In this document: positions 1 through 8,069 of the stretch, piece by piece
How the letters are laid out: each line of letters opens with the position of its first letter
Position numbering within the stretch: position 1 is the stretch's first letter
Assembly: GCF_012726195.1 (NCBI RefSeq)
Contig: NZ_JAASAF010000003.1
Span: forward strand, 526,361-590,360
Source: Rhodococcus sp. HNM0563
GTDB lineage: Bacteria; Actinomycetota; Actinomycetes; Mycobacteriales; Mycobacteriaceae
Length of the DNA stretch: 64,000 nt
Direction: 5' to 3'
The notes under the pieces: generated by a model
What the model was told of the DNA's origin: nothing
Seen by the model: the letters and a program-made list of their open reading frames with translations, nothing else
Databases searched by the model: none
Program-made: the position numbers and the translations under genes

Positions 1-273
1 GGTGCCGCCGCCGACCCCGTGCCCACCTCCGAGGCCGAGATCGACAAGCTCCGCCAGGAGATCGACCGCCTCGACGCGGAGATTCTGGCCGCAGTCAAGC
101 GTCGCGCCGAGGTGTCCCGTCTGATCGGTCGCACTCGCATGGCTTCCGGTGGCACCAGGCTCGTCCACAGCCGCGAGATGAAAGTACTCGAGCGTTTCAG
201 CGAGCTGGGTCAGGAAGGCCACACGCTGGCGATGCTGCTGCTGCGCCTCGGCCGGGGACGCCTCGGCCACTAG
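1..273 (+). CDS. Chorismate mutase, AroQ-delta type (5' end at or beyond the window edge)
   Basis: The protein should convert chorismate to prephenate for phenylalanine and tyrosine synthesis. The frame is open from base 1 to a TAG at 271-273. The all-helical AroQ fold is recognisable: the first helix has EIDRLDAEIL followed by KRRAEVSRLIG, then RMASGGTRLVHSREMKV and the C-terminal LLLRLGRGRLGH, all very close to the short intracellular M. tuberculosis enzyme Rv0948c (about 90 residues). In that family the C-terminal RLGRGRLGH tail is used for activation by DAHP synthase; that it does so here is inference. A GTG at 19 is a possible start, but it has no clear ribosome site and the frame stays open upstream, so the true start may lie outside the window. 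Confidence 0.9.
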   Translation, partial: GAAADPVPTSEAEIDKLRQEIDRLDAEILAAVKRRAEVSRLIGRTRMASGGTRLVHSREMKVLERFSELGQEGHTLAMLLLRLGRGRLGH

Positions 274-313
274 CAGGCGCCCCGAGCCGTCGGTCACTTC
301 AAGGCCCCGTCGG

Positions 314-1765
314 TCACTGCAGGGCGATGTACTTCGTGTCGAGGTACTCCTCGATCCCTTCACTGCCGCCTTCCCGACCGAGTCCTGAGTCCTTGACGCC
401 ACCGAACGGCGCCGCGACGTCGGAGACCACTCCCCGATTGACGCCCAGGATGCCCGACTCGATCGCATCCGACAGGCGCAACGCTCGGTCGAGGTCGTTG
501 GTGAAGACGTACGCCGCCAATCCGTACTCCGTGGCGTTCGCCGCGGCGATCGCTTCGTCCTCGGTGTCGAATCCGCTGATCGCGGCGACCGGCCCGAACA
601 CTTCCTCGCGCAGGATGCGGGCGCGCTGCGGTACGTCGTCGATCACCGTCGCGGGATAGAACCAACCCGGACCGTCCGGCACCTGTCCGCCGAGGCGTAT
701 GCGCGCGCCGGCCGAGATGGCATCGTCGACGAGTTCGACGACGGTGTTCCGCTGGGCTTCGTTGATCAGGGGCCCGAGTGTCGTGTCCGGGTGGGTGCCC
801 GGGCCCATGCGGTATGCCGACATCCGTTCGGCCAGCTTGGTGACGAATTCTTCCTTCACGGAGTTCGCGACGTGGAATCGGTTCGCTGCCGTGCAGGCCT
901 CGCCGCCGTTGCGCAGTTTCGCGGCCACTGCGCCCTCGACGGCGGCGTCGAGGTCGGCGTCGTCGAACACCAGGAACGGCGCGTTGCCGCCGAGTTCGAG
1001 TGATGTGCGAAGCAGTGAGCGGCCTGCGGTTTCGGCGAGCGCGCGACCCACCCCGGTCGATCCGGTGAAGGTGAGCTTCCTCAGCCGTGTGTCTTCCAGG
1101 AGCGGCCCGGTGACGGCGCTCGCGTGGGATGTCGGGAGCACGGACAGCACGCCCTCGGGCAGTCCTGCTTCGGCGAAGATCTCTGCGAGCAGCAGCAGCG
1201 TCAGTGGGGTCTCGGAAGCGGGTTTGACGAGCATGGTGCATCCGGCAGCGAAGGCGGGACCGATCTTGCGGGTGCCCATCGCGAGTGGGAAGTTCCACGG
1301 GGTGATCGCGAGGCACGGACCCACCGGCTGCTTGGTGACGAGGATGCGTCCGGTCCCGGCCGGCGCCTGGGTGTAGCGGCCGGGGATGCGGACGGCTTCC
1401 TCGGAGAACCACCGCAGGAACTCGGCGCCGTAGGCGACTTCGGATCGGCTCTCGGGTAGTGCTTTGCCCATCTCGAGCGACATGAGGTGCGCGAAGTCGT
1501 CGGCGCGGGCGGTGACCTTCTCGAACGCACTCCGCAGGATCTCGCCGCGCTGCCGCGGAGGGGTCGCCGCCCAGTCGGGCCCTGCGGCCACCGCCGCATC
1601 GAGGGCTGCGGCGGCGTCGCCGGGCGAGGCATCCGCCACCCGGGTCAGTTCGTCTCCGGTGGCGGGGTCGCGGACGGCGAAGGTGTTGCCGCCCTCGGCG
1701 GGTATCCAACGGCCGCCGAGAAACAGGTCTGTGGGAACGGAACGGATCAACTCTGCGGTGTCCAT
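314..1765 (-). CDS. NAD(P)-dependent succinate-semialdehyde dehydrogenase-like aldehyde dehydrogenase
   Basis: This is a 483-residue aldehyde dehydrogenase that oxidises an aldehyde, probably succinate semialdehyde, to the acid. The whole ALDH fold is present: ITPWNFP with Asn158, KPASETP with Lys181, the FTGSTGVG cofactor loop near 233, the general base Glu257 in LELGG, and the nucleophile Cys291 in GGEACTAANRF. Length and motifs fit the GabD/SSADH branch, but substrate specificity cannot be read from sequence alone. The start MDTAEL is placed at 1765, just inside the short divergent gap to pgi; the frame continues upstream without ALDH similarity. It stands alone on the minus strand, divergent from pgi. 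Confidence 0.9.
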   Translation of the reverse strand: MDTAELIRSVPTDLFLGGRWIPAEGGNTFAVRDPATGDELTRVADASPGDAAAALDAAVAAGPDWAATPPRQRGEILRSAFEKVTARADDFAHLMSLEMGKALPESRSEVAYGAEFLRWFSEEAVRIPGRYTQAPAGTGRILVTKQPVGPCLAITPWNFPLAMGTRKIGPAFAAGCTMLVKPASETPLTLLLLAEIFAEAGLPEGVLSVLPTSHASAVTGPLLEDTRLRKLTFTGSTGVGRALAETAGRSLLRTSLELGGNAPFLVFDDADLDAAVEGAVAAKLRNGGEACTAANRFHVANSVKEEFVTKLAERMSAYRMGPGTHPDTTLGPLINEAQRNTVVELVDDAISAGARIRLGGQVPDGPGWFYPATVIDDVPQRARILREEVFGPVAAISGFDTEDEAIAAANATEYGLAAYVFTNDLDRALRLSDAIESGILGVNRGVVSDVAAPFGGVKDSGLGREGGSEGIEEYLDTKYIALQ

Positions 1766-1840
1766 TTCCTCATAATGCTTGATAGGACACGGCCCGTCAG
1801 CAACCCGGCAGTAACCGCTGGTGAGGGCTAGTCTTCTGAC

Positions 1841-3475
1841 ATGATCGACATCACCGCCACGGTCGAATGGCAGGAACTCGCTGCGCATCGGGCGGAGGTG
1901 GAGTCGATACACCTGCGGGACCTCTTCGAGCAGGACCCTCAGCGTGCCACGCGAATGTCCACCACCGCGGGCGATCTGTCGATCGACTACAGCAAGCACC
2001 GGATCACCGACCGGACCCTCGAGTTGTTGCTCGGGCTGGTGCGGGTAGCGCGGGTCGAAGACCGACGGGACGCGATGTTCGCCGGGGAGCGCATCAACGT
2101 CACCGAAGACCGCTCCGTCCTGCACACCGCCCTGCGACTCCCCCGCGATTCGTCGCTGGTCGTCGACGGTGAGGACGTGACCGCACAGGTCCACGAGGTA
2201 CTGACCGCGATGGGTGAGTTCACCGATCGAGTGCGTTCGGGCGGGTGGCGTGGCGCGACGGGCGAAAAGATCGCGACGGTCGTCAACATCGGTATCGGCG
2301 GCTCCGACCTCGGGCCGGTGATGGTCACCCGCGCGATGCGCCACTACGCCGACGGCCCCGAGGTGCGGTTCGTGTCGAATGTGGACCCCGCTGATCTGAC
2401 GGCGGTGCTCACCGGCCTCGATCCCGCATCGACGCTGTTCGTGGTGGCATCGAAGACCTTCTCGACACTCGAAACCCTGTCGAACGCCACGGCCGCGCGA
2501 CGCTGGCTGGTCGCCGCGCTCGGAGACGAGGCGGTGGCGTCGCATTTCGTGGCCGTCTCGACGCATCGTGAACGGGTCGTCGAGTTCGGGATCGATCCCG
2601 CGAACATGTTCGGGTTCTGGGACTGGGTCGGGGGCCGATACTCGGTGGATTCGGCGATCGGGCTGTGCGTGATGTGCGCGATCGGCCGCGATCGGTTCGC
2701 TGAGTTCCTCGCCGGCTTCCACACGATGGACACTCATTTCCGCACGGCGCCGCCACAGGAGAACGCTCCGATCCTGCTCGGGATTCTGGGGGTGTGGTAC
2801 ACGAGTTTCCTCGGCGCCCAGTCGCGGGCCGTGCTTCCGTATGCCAATGACCTGGTGCGGTTTCCGGCATACCTACAGCAGCTGACGATGGAGTCGAACG
2901 GCAAGTCGGTGCGTATCGACGGGTCTGCCGTCGACTACGCGACCGGTGAGATCTTCTGGGGCGAACCGGGCACGAACGGGCAACACGCGTTCTATCAGCT
3001 ACTTCATCAGGGCACCCACCTGGTGCCCGCCGACTTCATCGGGTTCGCGCGGGCACTGGTGGACCTCCCGGGCCGCGACGGCACCGGATCGATGCAGGCG
3101 ACGCTGATGGCGAACATGCTTGCGCAATCGAAGGTGCTGGCGTTCGGGAAATCTGCCGAACAGATCCGCGCCGAAGGCACCGCGGACGAGCTGATAGCGC
3201 ACAAGGTGATGCCCGGAAATCGGCCGTCCACGACGATCCTCGCACCGCAGTTGTCGCCGTCCACACTCGGCCAGCTCATCGCGCTGTACGAGCACCAGGT
3301 GTTCGTACAGGGGGTGGTGTGGGGTATCGATTCGTTCGACCAGTGGGGCGTCGAGTTGGGGAAGGTACAGGCCACGGCACTACAACCTGCGTTGGAGAGC
3401 GAAGACACGATCTCCGCGGGCGACGCGTCCACCGACGCCCTGATCCGGACGTATCACCGCATGCGGAAGAGCTGA
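1841..3475 (+). CDS. pgi: Glucose-6-phosphate isomerase
   Basis: Interconverts glucose-6-phosphate and fructose-6-phosphate in glycolysis and gluconeogenesis. The 544-residue length is normal for the family. Visible signatures are [14 protein letters not shown] near residues 148-160, the phosphate-binding SKTFSTLET near 204, the segment [20 protein letters not shown] near 335, and [16 protein letters not shown] near 378 with the catalytic His. The ATG at 1841 gives a complete N-terminus. It is divergent from the aldehyde dehydrogenase and converges with the ApbE-like gene seven bases downstream. Linkage to chorismate mutase matches the Rv0946c-Rv0948c neighbourhood of mycobacteria. Confidence 0.97.
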   Translation: MIDITATVEWQELAAHRAEVESIHLRDLFEQDPQRATRMSTTAGDLSIDYSKHRITDRTLELLLGLVRVARVEDRRDAMFAGERINVTEDRSVLHTALRLPRDSSLVVDGEDVTAQVHEVLTAMGEFTDRVRSGGWRGATGEKIATVVNIGIGGSDLGPVMVTRAMRHYADGPEVRFVSNVDPADLTAVLTGLDPASTLFVVASKTFSTLETLSNATAARRWLVAALGDEAVASHFVAVSTHRERVVEFGIDPANMFGFWDWVGGRYSVDSAIGLCVMCAIGRDRFAEFLAGFHTMDTHFRTAPPQENAPILLGILGVWYTSFLGAQSRAVLPYANDLVRFPAYLQQLTMESNGKSVRIDGSAVDYATGEIFWGEPGTNGQHAFYQLLHQGTHLVPADFIGFARALVDLPGRDGTGSMQATLMANMLAQSKVLAFGKSAEQIRAEGTADELIAHKVMPGNRPSTTILAPQLSPSTLGQLIALYEHQVFVQGVVWGIDSFDQWGVELGKVQATALQPALESEDTISAGDASTDALIRTYHRMRKS

Positions 3476-3481
3476 CCGAGC

Positions 3482-4288
3482 TCACGCCGCACGCGGATCC
3501 GACCACGTCGACGTCGTGTGGACCCGGCCTCTCGAATCGATGAGGCGGCCCGCCAGTTCGTACTGCTCGAGCCACGATATCGCCCCGATCCCCCGATGCA
3601 GGGCCGTCGCCGCGGCAGCATCGGCCCACACTGCGTCCGCTGCGATGACGGTGATCGTGCCCCATCGTTGCTCGCCGGCGGCCGACGTCCGCGAACTCAT
3701 CGCGGCTCCCGTCGGCAGCTCGACGATGCCGTGGCCGGGCAGCGACACCTGCCACCCGCCGGCGGGGCAGTGCCCCGCGGTCGCGATCGTGGCGCCCATC
3801 TGCACCAGCACCCCGCATTCGAGCACGGTCGCGACCGACGTTGCTGCCCTGTCGGTGACGTCGGCGTGCGCGGTGGCGGTGATGTCGAGGCTCGCACCCC
3901 ACGGTGCGAGCACGGTCTCGTCGTCGAGCTGCACGTCGAGATAGCGCGGGATCGGATGGATCGGAGGCACGGATTTCTCGTCGAGTATCGCGTCGTCGCC
4001 CGCGACAGGATCGACCGCGCCGTCGGTCATCCGCGCAGCCCACAGTGCAGACCTCAGGAGCGCCGCCAGCCTCGGGCTCACCCGCACCGGTGTGCCCTGC
4101 GCCAGGTTCACCGTATGAATCTCCGCGTCGCCGCGTCGGAGGTCGCATGCGGCCGCGGACTCTTCGATCACCGACCGCACGAGCTCTTCGGCTTCACCGA
4201 GTGCTGCGCATTCGGTCACCGCCACCGCGACGTCTTCCCCCCACCCCCGCCACTGTGTGCTGCTGATCATGACGGGCACCACCCGCAA
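3482..4288 (-). CDS. ApbE-family FAD:protein FMN transferase-like protein (divergent)
   Basis: The family attaches FMN covalently to target flavoproteins using FAD. The protein has 268 residues. ApbE-like segments include ALLRSALWAARMTDGAVDPVAG near residues 80-100 (compare the family's TDGAFDPTVG), LDITATAHADVTDRAA near 160 in place of DLGGIAKGYAVDRA, and VQMGATIATAG near 185 in place of VNLGGDIRALG. The core glycines and the usual metal-binding residues are poorly conserved, so it may be a degenerate paralogue rather than an active transferase. No signal peptide is visible. A second in-frame ATG lies six codons downstream (4270). It converges on pgi. Confidence 0.65.
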   Translation of the reverse strand: MRVVPVMISSTQWRGWGEDVAVAVTECAALGEAEELVRSVIEESAAACDLRRGDAEIHTVNLAQGTPVRVSPRLAALLRSALWAARMTDGAVDPVAGDDAILDEKSVPPIHPIPRYLDVQLDDETVLAPWGASLDITATAHADVTDRAATSVATVLECGVLVQMGATIATAGHCPAGGWQVSLPGHGIVELPTGAAMSSRTSAAGEQRWGTITVIAADAVWADAAAATALHRGIGAISWLEQYELAGRLIDSRGRVHTTSTWSDPRAA

Positions 4289-4365
4289 TCGTTTCTGGGA
4301 CGTTGACCTCCAGTATGCCTTGAATATTCGCGCCGGTCAGGTGCCGAAACAGATCCCGGCCGTGG

Positions 4366-5988
4366 TCAGATTCGAGACAGAATGCCTTCGGTGTCGACCC
4401 CTGTGGGCAGAGTGCCCAGTGCGATTCCCCAATCGGAATCGAGCCGGCTCGCGCAGAACGCATCGGCCACCGCGGGGTGCCCGTGCCGCACCAGTTGAGC
4501 TGCCTGCAACACCAGCGCCATGAGTTCGACGATGCGTCGGGCCCGGTATTCGATGTTCTCGAAATCGGCGAGTTCTTTGCCGACGCGCGCGATCGCGTCG
4601 TCGAGCCGGCTGTCGGCGCCCTCGGCCAACCGGACTTCGGAGAAGAATGCTTCGACGCTGTCGGGTTGCTTGACCATCGCGCGGAGTGCGTCGAGGGCTG
4701 CGACGTTGCCCGAACCCTCCCAGATGGACATCAGCGGCGCCTCCCGGTAGAGCCGCGGCATGCCCGATTCCTCGGCGTAGCCGTTACCGCCGAGGCATTC
4801 GAGGGCTTCGGCGCTGTGCGCGGGGGCGCGCTTGCATACCCAGTACTTGGTGACCGCCAGCGCGATCCGGCGCAGCGCCGCTTCCTGTTCGTCACCACCC
4901 GCGCGGTCGGTCGCTCCGGCAAGCCGCATCATCATGGTGGTGGCCGCCTCGGATTCGACGACGAGATCGGCGAGGACGTTGCGCATGAGCGGCTGATCGA
5001 TGAGCAACGCGCCGAACGCCTTACGATGACGGGCGTGGTGCACGGCGCGTAGCGTGGCCGCCCGCATTCCGGTCGACGAGCCGATGACGCAATCGAGCCT
5101 GGTCATGTTCACCATCTCGATGATCGTGTTGACGCCGCGACCCTCCGGCCCCACGAGCCACCCGATCGCGCCCTGGTATTCGATCTCGGACGACGCGTTG
5201 GACTTGTTGCCGAGCTTGTCCTTCAGGCGCTGGATATGGATGCGGTTGCGCGTGCCGTCGGGCAGCACCCGCGGCAGCAGAAAACACGACGAGCCGGTCT
5301 CCGTGTTGGCCAGGGTCAGGAACACGTCGGACATCGGAGCCGAGGTGAACCACTTGTGGCCGACGATCGTGTAGCTGCCGTCGGCGTTGGGTGTCGCCGT
5401 CGTGGTGTTGGCACGGACGTCGGAGCCGCCCTGTTTCTCGGTCATGGACATGCCTGCGATCAGGCCGCGCTTGGACGTCGGTTCGCGCAGGCCGAAGTCG
5501 TAGTGGGGTGCCGCGAGGAGCGGCTCGTAGATCGCTGCGAGCTCCGGGTTGTGCCGCAACGCGGGAATCGCGGCGTAGGTCATGGAGATCGGGCACATGT
5601 GCCCGGCGTCGGCCTGCCCCCACACATAGAATTTGGCGGCGCGGGCGACGTGCGCACCCGGGCGAGGATCCCTCCACGGTGCGCCGTGCAGGCCGTGCTC
5701 GACGGCGACGGTCATCAGGTCGTGCCAGTGCGGATGGAATTCGACTTCGTCGATCCGGTTTCCGTAGCGGTCGTGAGTATGCAGAACGGGCGGATACTCA
5801 TTGGCGAGCCTGCCCCATTCCTGTGCCTCGACACCACCGGCGAGCACGCCGAGTTCACGGACCTCGTCTTCGGCCCAGGATGCGCCCTCGCGGCGCAGCC
5901 CTTCCAGCAGCGCTCGGTCGTCGGCGGCGTGAAAGGGCACGAGATCGGGTACCTGATTGAACACTTCGTGTGTGGCCGGGAATGTCAT
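4366..5988 (-). CDS. AidB-type acyl-CoA dehydrogenase family protein
   Basis: A 540-residue flavoprotein of the acyl-CoA dehydrogenase superfamily, clearly of the AidB branch. It starts MTFPATHEVFNQVPDL like E. coli AidB and shares GLLIGM-type GLIAGMSMTEKQGGSD, VGHKWFTSAPMSD, RLKDKLGNKSNAS, ALECLGGNGYAEESGMPRLYREAP and IWEGSGN. AidB proteins bind FAD and DNA and are linked to alkylation protection; whether this one has dehydrogenase activity is unknown. The ATG at 5988 is preceded by AGGAG and overlaps the TGA of the TetR gene (5985-5988), so the two are translationally coupled and probably form one operon controlled by that repressor. Confidence 0.88.
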   Translation of the reverse strand: MTFPATHEVFNQVPDLVPFHAADDRALLEGLRREGASWAEDEVRELGVLAGGVEAQEWGRLANEYPPVLHTHDRYGNRIDEVEFHPHWHDLMTVAVEHGLHGAPWRDPRPGAHVARAAKFYVWGQADAGHMCPISMTYAAIPALRHNPELAAIYEPLLAAPHYDFGLREPTSKRGLIAGMSMTEKQGGSDVRANTTTATPNADGSYTIVGHKWFTSAPMSDVFLTLANTETGSSCFLLPRVLPDGTRNRIHIQRLKDKLGNKSNASSEIEYQGAIGWLVGPEGRGVNTIIEMVNMTRLDCVIGSSTGMRAATLRAVHHARHRKAFGALLIDQPLMRNVLADLVVESEAATTMMMRLAGATDRAGGDEQEAALRRIALAVTKYWVCKRAPAHSAEALECLGGNGYAEESGMPRLYREAPLMSIWEGSGNVAALDALRAMVKQPDSVEAFFSEVRLAEGADSRLDDAIARVGKELADFENIEYRARRIVELMALVLQAAQLVRHGHPAVADAFCASRLDSDWGIALGTLPTGVDTEGILSRI

Positions 5989-6620
5989 GACGGAACTCCT
6001 TCGTGCCGGTCCAGGGCCGGGTCGCATCCTGCCGCGCGCAGACCGAGGGTGACGAGATCGGGAATGGTGGTGGCGGCCGCCTCACCGACGCTGAGGGGGC
6101 CGGTGAGGACTTCACCGACGGCCCCGACGAGGGCTGCGGCCACGAGCCCGGGGTTCTGCGGGGGTAGTTCGCCGGTGGTGACACCGAGTCGGATCGCGTC
6201 GGCGAACGCGGCGGCGAACGCACGACGGAAGAGGAGTCGCTCGGCGTCGACAGCTGCGTCGACGGGTTCGGCGAGCAGGGCGTATGCCAGGGTGGGTTTC
6301 CGCAATGCGCGGGAGGCGAACGTCTCGATGACTCGCGCGATACGTTCGGCGGCCGTTCCGGTGGTGGCGACGGCGTTGACCGCGTCGACCTCGCGACCAC
6401 ACTGTTCGCGGAAGACGCGGACCATGAGATCGGATTTGTCCGTGAAATGCCGGTAGACGGTGCCGGTGGCGACTCCGGCTCGCTCGGCGACGGCCGCGAT
6501 GGACAACCCCTGGTACCCGTGTTCGGTCAACAACGAAACCGCCGCGGACGCGATGGCGTCGCGTTGGGCGTCGAGTCGTTGCTGCACTGCTGGGGTACGC
6601 CGATAGGCCACACCAAGCAT
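5985..6620 (-). CDS. TetR-family transcriptional regulator
   Basis: A 211-residue TetR regulator. The N-terminal helix-turn-helix reads GYQGLSIAAVAERAGVATGT followed by VYRHFTDKSDLM, the family hallmark. The C-terminal part (residues 80-205) is helical and should bind an unidentified ligand. The ATG at 6620 is chosen because the helix-turn-helix begins about 35 residues in, as usual, and because dyad operators lie immediately upstream. It is the promoter-proximal gene of a two-gene unit with the AidB-like dehydrogenase, sharing an ATGA overlap, so it probably represses itself and that gene. Confidence 0.88.
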   Translation of the reverse strand: MLGVAYRRTPAVQQRLDAQRDAIASAAVSLLTEHGYQGLSIAAVAERAGVATGTVYRHFTDKSDLMVRVFREQCGREVDAVNAVATTGTAAERIARVIETFASRALRKPTLAYALLAEPVDAAVDAERLLFRRAFAAAFADAIRLGVTTGELPPQNPGLVAAALVGAVGEVLTGPLSVGEAAATTIPDLVTLGLRAAGCDPALDRHEGVPS

Positions 6621-6663
6621 TGAACTTGGGTTCACCCCTTGAGTCAAGGCCCTCGAGTCAAGG
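6621..6663. promoter_or_regulatory. Candidate TetR operators
   Basis: Two dyads lie directly upstream of the TetR start: TGAAC-TTGG-GTTCA at 6621-6634 and CCTTGA-G-TCAAGG at 6637-6649. GAGTCAAGG recurs as a direct repeat at 6641 and 6655. Position and symmetry suggest autorepression; this is inference. Confidence 0.45.
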
Positions 6664-6684
6664 AGCATCGCGCATCGGCGACGG

Positions 6685-7203
6685 TCATGCCGTGGGAGCG
6701 AGTGCCTCCACGAGTCGGGTGCGCGCACGGTTGATCCGGCTCTTGACGGTCTGCACCCCGATCCCCTGATGCTCAGCGATTTCGGCATAGCTGAGCTGCG
6801 CGTATTCACGGAGCACGACCGCGGCGCGGTATTCGTCCGGCAGGTCTGCGAGCGCGCGGCGCACCGCGTCGACGTCGACGACGCGGTCGGCCACCGGCGA
6901 CTCGGAACTCACACCCAGATCGATCTCGTCGACCATCACCTCGCGGCGACGACGCACGGTCGCCAGAGCCGCGTTCGCCGCTATGCGATGCAGCCACGTG
7001 CTGAACTTGGCGGTGCCCCGGAACTTGTCGAGGTTCTGCCATGCCGCAGTCAATGCGTCCTGCAGCGCGTCTTCTGCGTCGTACCGGTTGCCGGTGATCT
7101 GGAGGCACACTGCCCAGGTGCGGGTTCGATAGGCACCCACCAGCTCACCGAACGCTGCGGTGTCGCCGGCTCGGCACTGCGCGATCAGCTCGTCGTCGTC
7201 CAT
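6685..7203 (-). CDS. ECF-type RNA polymerase sigma factor
   Basis: A 172-residue sigma factor with region 2 (DAEDALQDALTAAWQNLDKF, then STWLHRIAANAALATVRRRR) and region 4 (LPDEYRAAVVLREYAQLSYA, then a helix-turn-helix with QTVKSRINRAR). Regions 1 and 3 are absent, as in ECF factors. The ATG at 7203 is preferred over 7215 because GGGGG lies about seven bases upstream. No anti-sigma gene is next to it. It is the last gene of the co-directional series that begins with the IniA-like GTPase, so it may be part of, or read into by, that transcript. Its target promoters are unknown. Confidence 0.88.
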   Translation of the reverse strand: MDDDELIAQCRAGDTAAFGELVGAYRTRTWAVCLQITGNRYDAEDALQDALTAAWQNLDKFRGTAKFSTWLHRIAANAALATVRRRREVMVDEIDLGVSSESPVADRVVDVDAVRRALADLPDEYRAAVVLREYAQLSYAEIAEHQGIGVQTVKSRINRARTRLVEALAPTA

Positions 7204-7255
7204 ACATACCCCCATGTCGTGGCGGTAGATTACCGCCCCCGACTTCGGCCGAGGA

Positions 7256-7576
7256 TCACCATCCCAGGTCGAGCCCGTCGAGTCCACCGGAGACCGGCTC
7301 GTCCAGGTCGGTTCCGGAGTCGCTGTACACATCGGAGGTCTCGTCTTCCGGGCCGGAATCGGTGCCACCCAGAACGATGTCGTCATCGTCGAGAACGATG
7401 TCGTCGCCGGCCGCTACAGATGCGTCGTCGGGCACGAGCCCGGAGGGGGCGATCGCCGCATCGGGATCCACCGCCGCCCCCACCGCACCGTCCCACACGT
7501 CGTCGGGCACCGGCTCGAGGGCACTGTCAGGTGACAGTCCCAAAGCCTCCCACAGGGAAACATCCGAGTCGCTCAT
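7256..7576 (-). CDS. Small acidic protein of unknown function
   Basis: A 106-residue very acidic protein, not recognised. It begins MSDSDVSLWEALGLSPDSAL and has a central DDIVLDDDDIVLGG run and a C-terminal GGLDGLDLGW. No signal peptide or membrane segment is visible. It is 22 bases downstream of the calcium-loop protein and upstream of the ECF sigma gene on the same strand. The shared acidity and close spacing suggest that it works with the dynamin/Hsp70-like cluster, but its role is unknown. Confidence 0.6.
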   Translation of the reverse strand: MSDSDVSLWEALGLSPDSALEPVPDDVWDGAVGAAVDPDAAIAPSGLVPDDASVAAGDDIVLDDDDIVLGGTDSGPEDETSDVYSDSGTDLDEPVSGGLDGLDLGW

Positions 7577-7598
7577 CGCGTCCCCTTCCCGGAGTCGG

Positions 7599-7973
7599 TC
7601 ACATCAGGCCGGTCGAATCGGTGGACTCCGCCGATCCCGTGTCGGATTCGAGTGTGTATACCTCGTCGGCGTATCCGTCCTGGTCGTAGTCGACGCCCAT
7701 CACGTCGGCCACACCATCGCCATCGACGTCGACCATCACGGTGTCGACGATACCGTCGCCGTCCATGTCGAAGTCACCTTCGTCGATCACTCCGTCCTCG
7801 TTGTGATCGAACAGTGCACCATCGATACGCCCGTCACCGTCGAGGTCGACGTACAGGGTGTCGGCAACTCCGTCGCCGTCACGGTCGACCGCGCCCTCGC
7901 CGAGTGCCGGGTTCGGGACCGGGCCCTGCTCCGAATTGGATCCCGGTCCGACACCGTAAGGATTCTCTGCCAT
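7599..7973 (-). CDS. Protein with six DxDxDG calcium-loop repeats
   Basis: A 124-residue acidic protein. From residue 30 to 105 it carries six EF-loop/dockerin-like or thrombospondin-3-like motifs: DRDGDGVAD, DLDGDGRID, DHNEDGVID, DMDGDGIVD, DVDGDGVAD and DYDQDGYAD. Such loops bind Ca2+ in known families; binding here is inference. There is no signal peptide, so it is predicted to be cytoplasmic, which is unusual for this repeat class. It sits 96 bases downstream of the Hsp70-like gene and 22 bases upstream of the small acidic protein, within the dynamin-like cluster. Confidence 0.7.
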   Translation of the reverse strand: MAENPYGVGPGSNSEQGPVPNPALGEGAVDRDGDGVADTLYVDLDGDGRIDGALFDHNEDGVIDEGDFDMDGDGIVDTVMVDVDGDGVADVMGVDYDQDGYADEVYTLESDTGSAESTDSTGLM

Positions 7974-8069
7974 CTAGTCCTCGATTCTCGCTGCTCATCT
8001 GCTTACGACAATGAGATGCAGCGACAACCACAAATGTTCCCGGCCGACGAACATCGGCCGAACCGGAAA

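Noticed and set aside
314..2737. Very long open frames antisense to pgi and other genes
   Set aside because: High-GC codon use creates long antisense frames; the real aldehyde dehydrogenase begins at 1765 and the remainder has no protein-like motifs.
7256..7576. Assignment of the small acidic protein as IniB
   Set aside because: Mycobacterial IniB is a much larger Gly/Ala-rich protein encoded first in its operon; this one is short, acidic and near the end of the series.
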